A program made the translations under genes and the position numbers. 18,460 nucleotides of DNA from an uncultured Balneolaceae bacterium (lineage in GTDB: Bacteria > Bacteroidota > Rhodothermia > Balneolales > Balneolaceae): the NCBI GenBank assembly GCA_938003885.1, contig CALKWT010000226.1:1-18460 (forward strand), read 5' to 3'. Positions 1-5,632 of this stretch are shown in pieces. The notes under the pieces are model-generated. The model made no database searches. It saw only the letters and a program-made list of their open reading frames with translations, and was not told where the DNA came from. Every line of letters starts with the position of its first letter. Within the stretch, counting starts at the first letter, position 1.

Positions 1-123
1 TCAACTTTCCTGAGGAGTGCTATAGGCCACAGACCCAACGTCATACGCATACCGGGCAGGCGGAACTTTTTAGTTCTCAAGTCTGAAGTGGGCTTTTATG
101 TAGAATCCCGGGGCGAAGCCCTG

Positions 124-399
124 TTATTCTGCATCGTCGGCCTGGCCGTTCAGATAAGGGTTCTGTATACCATAATCGTTTGGGTTGTAATCGGCCAGTT
201 CAAAAAAATAGTCCCATGCGAGTTTACTCTTTCCATCTTTATCTACCCAGTTCGGGTGGCTCTGCTTAATCAGCCCGACAGCTCTCTTTGCATATTTGAT
301 CCTTTCCGACTCCTCCTCAATTCTGGGGATGGCTGCAATCATCAGATCAAGATTATAGCCGCAGTCGTAATCTTTTGGTTTTTTCTTCTCTAAAAACAT
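124..399 (-). CDS. Small DUF4290-like protein
   Basis: This is a 91-residue soluble, charged protein with no signal peptide or membrane segment. From memory, its pattern fits the N-terminal half of the Bacteroidota DUF4290 family: a YDCGYNLDLMIAAI segment near residues 11-24, then I-EEESERIKYAKRAV (27-41), a P-W position, KLAWDYFFELADY (59-71) and a final NPYL. Family members are usually about 200 residues, so this would be a short form ending where the other proteins continue. No function is known to me for the family. The start is the only ATG in its open frame; there is no Shine-Dalgarno sequence, only A/T-rich sequence upstream, as is usual in this group. It stands alone, with a hairpin straddling its stop codon (102-130, AGAAT/ATTCT around GGGC/GCCC) but no T-run after it. 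The coding call is fairly firm; the family call is moderate. Confidence 0.6.
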   Translation of the reverse strand: MFLEKKKPKDYDCGYNLDLMIAAIPRIEEESERIKYAKRAVGLIKQSHPNWVDKDGKSKLAWDYFFELADYNPNDYGIQNPYLNGQADDAE

Positions 400-1051
400 A
401 ACAAATAATTGGTAAAATTTAATGGTAACAGGCTCAGCCTGTGAGAATGCAGCGCGTTGAAATGGCTAATTACCTGTTTCAAGCTCTGAATCTCTGTTAA
501 AATTTAATCTTCCGAATCTGCCCTGATCATTCACCGGTGACGGCAATGTTGTACACCTCTGTTTCTATCCGGTTTCATTCCGTATACACCAGGGATAAAA
601 AATGGTTGCCCTGTAAGATCTCCCGGAGCTTTCAGCTCTGATCTGAATCTTAAAGATACGGCTTTTCTTATTAATAAATGTCTTTTATCTCACATCTGTG
701 GCTCTTACATCTCTCTTTACAGACTGAATAACGTCGAAGTCCCAAAGGCGACATGAGGTAGAATCAGGAAGTCGACGAGAGGATCAACGACCTCCCATCA
801 CCCTGGCCAGAAGAGGACGGGGCCGGGACGAGGCCGGAACAGCGTATCCTGCTTAACAAGTGCAATGGCCCCGGAGCCGGTCTCCGAATGGCTTTATTTA
901 GGGGATCTGTATGGAAGGATAAGGCGCGCCCCGAGCAGGCCGGAACCTCCGGAGAGCGGATAAGGACCGGAGATTTAAAAATGCATTTATTTAATCAATG
1001 GTGTGTAAAAATTGTATCTTTCCACCAAAATTGAACTTATCGTAACACACC
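400..1051. other. Intergenic region without a supported gene
   Basis: This is 652 bases between divergent genes. I see no credible coding sequence, tRNA or known RNA. The left part (400-720) is A/T-rich and holds the 428-442 dyad and a 10-base palindrome TCACCGGTGA near 530. The right part (about 740-975) is markedly G/C-rich, with a hairpin CGGAG-CCGGT-CTCCG (872-886), a second one CTCCGG...CCGGAG (947-972, 14-base loop) and a 10-base direct repeat AGGCCGGAAC (831-840 and 937-946). A 68-codon open stretch (757-960) has no start and an Arg/Gly/Pro-rich, non-protein-like translation. The G/C-rich part could be an unrecognised structured RNA or decayed DNA. Confidence 0.5.
414..442 (-). promoter_or_regulatory. 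Possible promoter/operator of the DUF4290-like gene
   Basis: On the minus strand, TAAATTTT (414-421) matches 7 of 8 positions of the Bacteroidota -7 consensus TAnnTTTG. Six bases further upstream is an inverted repeat ACAGGCT-g-AGCCTGT (428-442) with perfect 7-base arms. No TTG is found at the expected -33 distance, so the promoter is weakly supported. The dyad would lie between -33 and -7, a place where a repressor could act. Confidence 0.25.
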
Positions 1052-1053
1052 AT
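998..1053. repeat. 9-bp inverted repeat ending on the start codon
   Basis: ATGGTGTGT (998-1006) and ACACACCAT (1045-1053) are perfect reverse complements separated by 38 bases. The right arm contains the first two bases of the ATG of the following gene. A weak -7-like element TATCTTTC (1015-1022) lies between the arms, so the dyad could be an operator. If transcription starts further upstream it could instead be an RNA stem hiding the start codon. Confidence 0.4.
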
Positions 1054-2053
1054 GATTTATTCAACCATTTTAGATGCCATTGGAAATACACCGATTGTTC
1101 GGTTAAACAAAATAACCGCAGGATTAACGGGTACCATTACCGGCAAAGTCGAATACATGAATCCGGGGGGGAGCATAAAAGACAGAATTGCTGTGAAGAT
1201 GATTGATGCCGCTGAAGAGCAAGGCATTCTGAAGCCTGGAGGCACCATTATCGAAGGAACCTCTGGCAATACCGGAATGGGACTTGCCCTGGTTGCAGCT
1301 GTTCGTGGATATCGATGTATTTTTACAACTACTGATAAACAGAGCAAGGCCAAGATCGATCTCCTCAGGGCGATGGGTGCCGAAGTCATTGTCTGCCCAA
1401 CCAATGTTGAGCCGGATGACCCGGAGAGTTATTACTCGGTAGCCAGGCGATTGAGCAAGGAGATCCCAAACTCTTATTATCCGAATCAATATGATAATCT
1501 AAACAATACCGAAGCCCATTATGAGTCCAGCGGGCCTGAAATCTGGGAGCAGACCGAAGGCAAAATCACTCACTATGTTGCAGGTATGGGGACCGGCGGC
1601 ACCATCACGGGTACAGCCAGATACCTGAAAGAGAAAAACCCCGATATTAAAGTCATTGGGGTGGATAGTGTTGGGTCGGTCTACAAACACTTTTTCGAGA
1701 CAGGTGAATTCGACAAAAATCAGATCAAGCCTTATGTTACCGAAGGAATCGGTGAGGATATCATGCCTGCCAATATCGATATGTCACTGATCGACGCTGT
1801 TATACAGGTAGGAGATAAAGATGCGATGGTAACGACACGGAAGCTCGCTAAACAGGAGGCCCTGTTTGTAGGAGGTTCGTGCGGTGCTGCGGTTTACGGA
1901 GCGCTGGAATATGTCAAGGAACATCCTTTGAAAGAGGAAGATCTTATGGTTATCATCTTGCCCGACAGCGGTTCCAGATATGTGGAGAAAATATTTAACG
2001 ATGAATGGATGGCAGAGATGGGATTTCTGGATTCCGATGATGAAGAACAATAA
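1052..2053 (+). CDS. PLP-dependent cysteine synthase / cystathionine beta-synthase
   Basis: This 333-residue cytoplasmic enzyme of fold-type II replaces the beta-substituent of serine or O-acetylserine with sulfide or homocysteine. The early GNTPIVRLNKI stretch (11-21) is followed by NPGGSIKDR with the Schiff-base Lys43, the substrate-binding TSGNTG loop (70-75), the PLP-phosphate loop GMGTGGT (178-184) and ILPDSGSRY near the C terminus. Details such as the EGIGEDIMP segment and the ending KIFNDEWMAEMGF resemble the catalytic core of cystathionine beta-synthases more than classic CysK, but there is no C-terminal pair of regulatory CBS domains. Substrate choice between sulfide and homocysteine therefore stays open. 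The next gene follows after 35 bases on the same strand, probably in one transcript. The ATG fits the family N terminus; no Shine-Dalgarno is visible. Confidence 0.93.
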   Translation: MIYSTILDAIGNTPIVRLNKITAGLTGTITGKVEYMNPGGSIKDRIAVKMIDAAEEQGILKPGGTIIEGTSGNTGMGLALVAAVRGYRCIFTTTDKQSKAKIDLLRAMGAEVIVCPTNVEPDDPESYYSVARRLSKEIPNSYYPNQYDNLNNTEAHYESSGPEIWEQTEGKITHYVAGMGTGGTITGTARYLKEKNPDIKVIGVDSVGSVYKHFFETGEFDKNQIKPYVTEGIGEDIMPANIDMSLIDAVIQVGDKDAMVTTRKLAKQEALFVGGSCGAAVYGALEYVKEHPLKEEDLMVIILPDSGSRYVEKIFNDEWMAEMGFLDSDDEEQ

Positions 2054-2088
2054 TATAACGAACTGTTAATCATAAAATATTGAACCGA

Positions 2089-2406
2089 ATGGATTCACAG
2101 AAGCCTAAAAAGGCCAAACCGATAGAAATTGAACTGAAAGAGGAAGAGTCGACCGGCACGTACTCAAACCTGGTGATGATTACTCACTCACCCTCGGAGT
2201 TTGTGTTCGATTTTATCTCCATGATGCCGGCTGTTAAAAAAGCAAAGGTGGTTAAACGTCTGATTATGACGCCGGATCACGCTAAAAGGCTGGCAAAAGC
2301 TCTGAACGACAATATCCGGAAGTTTGAGGCTGAAAATGGGCCCATTTCAATTCGCGATAAGGTTGAGACGCCCTTTCACTATCGCGGACCCAAAGCGCAG
2401 GCCTGA
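2089..2406 (+). CDS. DUF3467 family protein
   Basis: This small soluble protein (105 residues from the ATG) belongs to DUF3467, a short family common in Bacteroidota and of unknown function. After a lysine-rich start come IEIELKEEESTGTYSNLVMITHS split over residues 12-34, then SEFVFDFISMMP (36-47), KAKVVKRLIMTPDHAKRLAKAL (51-72) and a polar tail; the order EL..E...G.Y.NL...HS..EFV.DF....P..KAKV..R...TP.HAKR is the family signature as I recall it. I prefer the ATG at 2089; a TTG at 2080 in frame would add three residues. It lies 35 bases after the cysteine/cystathionine synthase gene, so the two are probably cotranscribed, though no functional link is evident. It converges with lptG across a 99-base gap in which I see no clear terminator. 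Confidence 0.88.
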   Translation: MDSQKPKKAKPIEIELKEEESTGTYSNLVMITHSPSEFVFDFISMMPAVKKAKVVKRLIMTPDHAKRLAKALNDNIRKFEAENGPISIRDKVETPFHYRGPKAQA

Positions 2407-2505
2407 AACCCCTGCATATATGGTGGCCTGAACTCTATAGTTAAAGGGTTTTCATTTGGACCAAGCAATAAATGCCAACTCCAGGAGGGATTGATAGAAT
2501 AGAGC

Positions 2506-3585
2506 CTACTTTTTGACCGCAATCAGCAAGATTAATCCGACTGCGAGAAAGAAAACATGCGGAAACACAGCGGCGAATAGAGGTGAAAATGTCCCGGTAG
2601 CTCCAAAAGGTTCAATCACCTTCATGAGGGTCAGATAAACAAAACTGATTCCGAGCCCGGATGAAATGTAGAACCCTTTACCTCCTTTCCGGGGTTCAGC
2701 TGCAAGGGCAAATCCGATCAGGCATACGGTGATAATAGAAATTGGATAGGCCATCCGGCCGTAGAGCTGAACTTTGGGCAGGTCGACTCCACCTGCCCCG
2801 ATCCGCTCTACCGAATGGATATATTCCAGAGCCTGGGGGTAGGTGAGCTGATAGATGGCCGACGTTCTGCGGGTAATATCTCTGGGGAGGATATTGATAT
2901 CGAAATGCTGTCTTTCAGTTTCCTCTTCTCTAATATCATTGCCGTCAAAATAGCGGATCTTGGCCCGGTCGGTGACCCAGCTGGAGGTGGAGTCTGCCCA
3001 CATCATCCGGTTAGACTGAACAATCCTGGAAATCTGATCGCCGGAATACTCCAAAAGGTACACCCTGTACCCCACATCAGCATTTGCGTCGTAGAAATTG
3101 ATATTGATGATGGTGCTGTCTGAATCCTGCCGAAAAATACCCCCACGATCGATCCTGTCGCTGCTGGAAGAAAGAAAGCGCTGCTCAAATTTAATTCTTT
3201 CCGTATTAGAGGAGGGGATCACATAGGCGTCGAGGTAGCTTACCACCGCAGCCAGAGTTACACCAATCATGAGAAAGGGTACCGCAAGCCGGTAAAGGCT
3301 GATGCCAGAGGCTTTTATCGCTGTAATTTCAAGCCGTTCCGTCATCTGCCCTGTCAGGAAAAGGCAGGCGACAAACATCGCAACGGGGAGTACCAACCGG
3401 GTCATTTCGGGTATGTAGTGTACGTAGTACTCACCCCAGATCTGGCTTAATTCCGCTCCACGATCTGTAAAATCATCACTGTTTTCCGAAAAATCGATCA
3501 GAATGAAAATACAGATCAGAATTACAAGCATAAAAAGGGCAATGGCCAGTATCCTGAAGAATATGTAGCGGTCCAGTTTTTTCAT
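2506..3585 (-). CDS. lptG: LPS export permease, LptF/LptG family (LptG position)
   Basis: This is a 359-residue inner-membrane permease of the YjgP/YjgQ family. Together with a partner permease and the LptB ATPase it extracts lipopolysaccharide from the inner membrane and passes it to the periplasmic bridge. Three N-terminal membrane segments (about 10-32, 58-78 and 99-119), a periplasmic jellyroll-like domain (about 120-270) and three C-terminal segments (about 277-295, 304-323 and 334-356) match the family plan and length. The cytoplasmic coupling helix ERLEITAIKASGIS (83-96), which contacts the ATPase in this family, is present. Its ATG overlaps the stop codon of the upstream permease in an ATGA arrangement, implying translational coupling. 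No ATPase gene is adjacent, which is common in this group. Which of the two permeases is F and which is G is inferred from order only. Confidence 0.88.
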   Translation of the reverse strand: MKKLDRYIFFRILAIALFMLVILICIFILIDFSENSDDFTDRGAELSQIWGEYYVHYIPEMTRLVLPVAMFVACLFLTGQMTERLEITAIKASGISLYRLAVPFLMIGVTLAAVVSYLDAYVIPSSNTERIKFEQRFLSSSSDRIDRGGIFRQDSDSTIININFYDANADVGYRVYLLEYSGDQISRIVQSNRMMWADSTSSWVTDRAKIRYFDGNDIREEETERQHFDINILPRDITRRTSAIYQLTYPQALEYIHSVERIGAGGVDLPKVQLYGRMAYPISIITVCLIGFALAAEPRKGGKGFYISSGLGISFVYLTLMKVIEPFGATGTFSPLFAAVFPHVFFLAVGLILLIAVKK

Positions 3586-4994
3586 GATCGTCTGAATAAT
3601 CTAGTGACTTGAAGGGAAGTGGTCACATGAAGTGTCAGGATGATGCCGACCAGAAGATAGATAAAGTTAATTCCCCACATCCCCAGGAATGGGGATATGA
3701 GCATCCGGTCTGCCAGCTTTTCTCCCTGTATGACGGCGATAAAGTAAATTGTCAGCAGAACAGCACTGATCACTGCAGCTACACCAATATTGCCTTTTCG
3801 AGTCAAAATACCCAACGGCGCCCCGAGCAGCACAAAGATGACACAGGCAAATGGTATACTTAGTTTTTTATGCACTTCGACTTGATACTCTGCAATTCTG
3901 AAATCGCGCCACTCCAGGTTGGTCTTAAGAGTTTCCAGTTCAGGGCGGTATCGGTCGAGGGCGCTGATACTGCGGTTGACAACAGCTCGCTGTACCTCGG
4001 GATTGGGTAAGTTGGCCAATGCGATAAAGTCGGAGGGATAGGTACCCCCTGTATCTGCAATAGCACTCTCTTGCAACTCAAATATATGAGTCTCTTCGAG
4101 ATTGAAGGGGAGGTGTTTATCTCTGGCGACTGTGGAATGAAATTTATCGATCTCCGCCTGTTGATCATTTCTCAGTGTATCAATCACGGCCAACATCGCC
4201 TGAGCACTCATCGTTCGGTCTGTACGACCCCGCTGCTCAGGGTTGGACCTGGAGAATGAGAGATCGGACAGATCGAAACTCATTCTATATTTAGAAAAGG
4301 TGTTTTTTTCAAGTGTTTCTTCCTGGCCGCGGGTCCCCGGTATATACCTGAGAATAGAACCATCCTCCAGAAAAAGGGATAAGGTCAGTTCGTCCGGACT
4401 CTCCAGCCAGCCCCGCTGAGCATTAATAAAAGCACGGTTTCTGTCCTGGGTAGGTTCCTGAATAATACGGATATCGAAAAGGGAATCGGACTCACTGTCA
4501 ATCTCCTTGATCAGAAAGGTATATCCGTCAATATTATCATAGAAGGTGGAAGGCTGCAGATCGAAGGCGGGTTTTTGGGTCCGGATATCAATGAACAGGG
4601 ATCTCGCCTTATGATTGGATTCCGGCAGAATATCATTCGAGAAATAGCCGGTAAAAAGGAAGATAATAAGCCCTAAAATAAAAACCGGAGTAATCAATTT
4701 TATGGGATTGATACCCGCTGCCCGTATGGCTGTGAGTTCATTCCACTCTGAAAATTTGCCAAATGCGATAAGCGTAGACAGCAGAACAGAGATTGGAAGC
4801 GCAAGAACCACCATATAGGCGAGGTTGTTCAGAATCAGCTCTATCACCACCCCTAAAGGCAGTCCTTTTCCTACCAGTTTATCCACATGGAGGATCAGGA
4901 ATTGCATCAGCAGGATAAACATCATAGTAAAAAAACATAGCAGAAAAGGTCCGATATGTTTTTTGATTAAATCTTTCTGAACAGGATTCAGCAT
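3582..4994 (-). CDS. lptF: LPS export permease, LptF/LptG family (LptF position)
   Basis: This 470-residue permease is the first gene of the lptF-lptG pair. It has membrane segments at about 15-36, 53-77 and 98-117, then a long periplasmic part, then segments at about 374-394, 402-420 and 436-456. The ATPase-coupling helix reads EWNELTAIRAAGI (83-95). It is about 100 residues longer than a typical LptF; the extra length lies between the periplasmic beta domain and the fourth membrane segment (roughly 250-365) and looks helical and charged. Longer versions are usual in Bacteroidota, as far as I recall. The ATG at 4994 gives a normal N terminus; alternative starts are not needed. A good promoter candidate lies at 5115-5146, with a possible 25-codon leader ORF between. 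The protein would act in the inner membrane with its overlapping neighbour and an LptB ATPase encoded elsewhere. Confidence 0.88.
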   Translation of the reverse strand: MLNPVQKDLIKKHIGPFLLCFFTMMFILLMQFLILHVDKLVGKGLPLGVVIELILNNLAYMVVLALPISVLLSTLIAFGKFSEWNELTAIRAAGINPIKLITPVFILGLIIFLFTGYFSNDILPESNHKARSLFIDIRTQKPAFDLQPSTFYDNIDGYTFLIKEIDSESDSLFDIRIIQEPTQDRNRAFINAQRGWLESPDELTLSLFLEDGSILRYIPGTRGQEETLEKNTFSKYRMSFDLSDLSFSRSNPEQRGRTDRTMSAQAMLAVIDTLRNDQQAEIDKFHSTVARDKHLPFNLEETHIFELQESAIADTGGTYPSDFIALANLPNPEVQRAVVNRSISALDRYRPELETLKTNLEWRDFRIAEYQVEVHKKLSIPFACVIFVLLGAPLGILTRKGNIGVAAVISAVLLTIYFIAVIQGEKLADRMLISPFLGMWGINFIYLLVGIILTLHVTTSLQVTRLFRRS

Positions 4995-5015
4995 AGCAGG
5001 TCCATCATCACATTC

Positions 5016-5029
5016 TCCGTTATAACGGA
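5016..5029. repeat. Perfect 14-bp palindrome before lptF
   Basis: TCCGTTATAACGGA is fully self-complementary. It lies immediately after the stop of the 25-codon ORF and 21 bases before the lptF ATG. As DNA it could be an operator for a dimeric regulator; as RNA it can form only a short stem (CCGT/ACGG with a four-base loop), so an operator is the likelier reading. Confidence 0.45.
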
Positions 5030-5107
5030 TCAGAACAGCCTTTCATACAGGGGATCAGCCGCTGCGGCTGCGATTAAAGCCAATCTATCTTTGGTTTGCT
5101 CCACCAT
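5030..5107 (-). CDS. Possible 25-residue leader ORF upstream of lptF
   Basis: An ATG-initiated ORF of 25 codons begins MVEQTKDRLALI and ends DPLYERLF, then TGA. Its translation is amphipathic and protein-like, with an alanine run in the middle. It begins only 7 bases after a perfect TATATTTG -7 element, so its mRNA would be leaderless or nearly so. It ends 35 bases before lptF, with a 14-bp palindrome between. An in-frame TAA immediately precedes the region, so it cannot be longer. It may be a leader peptide, a small protein, or chance; nothing recognisable is encoded. Confidence 0.25.
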   Translation of the reverse strand: MVEQTKDRLALIAAAAADPLYERLF

Positions 5108-5114
5108 CTCTTAG

Positions 5115-5146
5115 CAAATATACCATTCTGACTGGCGAATTCTCAA
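5115..5146 (-). promoter_or_regulatory. Bacteroidota-type promoter for lptF-lptG
   Basis: On the minus strand TTG (5144-5146) is followed after 21 bases by TATATTTG (5115-5122), a perfect match to the TAnnTTTG -7 consensus. Transcription would start near 5108-5110, about 115 bases before lptF and right at the 25-codon leader ORF. This is the strongest promoter-like sequence in the window. Confidence 0.55.
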
Positions 5147-5539
5147 TATAGGAACTTTATCACTCCCTCAATACGGCAACTTTCAGAAGGTCTCTCTTTG
5201 GAAGATCAATGGTGGGTGGCAGATTTACGTTGCAGCCAAACTGCTCGCCGGTAAGTCTGGCGACAGACGGCAGCATCCGGTGAAAGGGAGTTCAGACAGA
5301 TCCGCATTATACCAGGGGACAACCCGGGCAGACCCCCCTACGATCGCCAGAAGGGTGATGGGGAGAGAGTTAGAGGTGAAACCGGAACAAGGTGAGAACT
5401 TCCAGAGCGTGCGGATGGCAGTTGTGAAACTTGAAATTCATGCCCTACCTAATTCTTTCGGACATACTTTCAAGAAAGTGAAGATAACCTTATTATTCAA
5501 GCCATTAAACACACTGCAAAAAAGTTTAAATTGTTGATA

Positions 5540-5571
5540 TTGAAGCATAGCTACGTCGCCATTTACTTTTT
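5540..5571 (+). promoter_or_regulatory. Putative promoter for sprA
   Basis: TTG (5540-5542) is followed after 21 bases by TACTTTTT (5564-5571), which matches 7 of 8 positions of TAnnTTTG. The spacing is identical to that of the lptF promoter candidate on the other strand. Transcription would start about 55 bases before the GTG start of sprA. The T-rich setting raises the chance of an accidental match. Confidence 0.4.
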
Positions 5572-5632
5572 TTAGATATCGATTCGGATCGTTTCTGCCG
5601 GACGCTATCAGGTATACTTTAATAACAGTTCT

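Larger units (their letters stand above)
4995..5632. other. Divergent regulatory region between lptF and sprA
   Basis: This 638-base spacer separates the divergent lptF and sprA genes. It holds the lptF promoter candidate, leader ORF and palindrome on the left and the sprA promoter candidate on the right. The middle (about 5150-5500) is more G/C-rich and contains a short hairpin TCGCC/GGCGA (about 5245-5264), but no gene that I can support. An 85-codon open frame there has an unnatural translation and no family features. Confidence 0.5.

Noticed and set aside
1..50. Minus-strand frame starting ATG at 50 and running off the left edge (begins MRMTLGLWPIALLRKV)
   Set aside because: Only 16 complete codons are visible, with no ribosome binding site or family feature; it could be the start of a real gene but cannot be supported from this window.
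62..130. Hairpins after the DUF4290-like gene as an intrinsic terminator
   Set aside because: The stems at 63-76 and 102-130 are real complementarities, but neither is followed by a T-run on the relevant strand.
88..393. 101-codon plus-strand ORF antisense to the DUF4290-like gene
   Set aside because: Its hydrophobic, cysteine-rich translation is the complement of a charged, natural protein on the other strand.
757..960. 68-codon open stretch on the plus strand
   Set aside because: It has no start near its beginning, and its Arg/Gly/Pro/Ser-rich translation is what high G/C content gives by chance.
796..5365. Shared short sequence GGGTGATGGG in opposite orientation in the two large spacers
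   Set aside because: The match is about 10 bases and does not extend; similar GGGTGATG sequence also occurs inside a gene, so chance is sufficient.
5280..5537. 85-codon plus-strand ORF before sprA
   Set aside because: The translation is irregular and lacks any family feature, and it runs close to the sprA promoter candidate; probably a chance frame.
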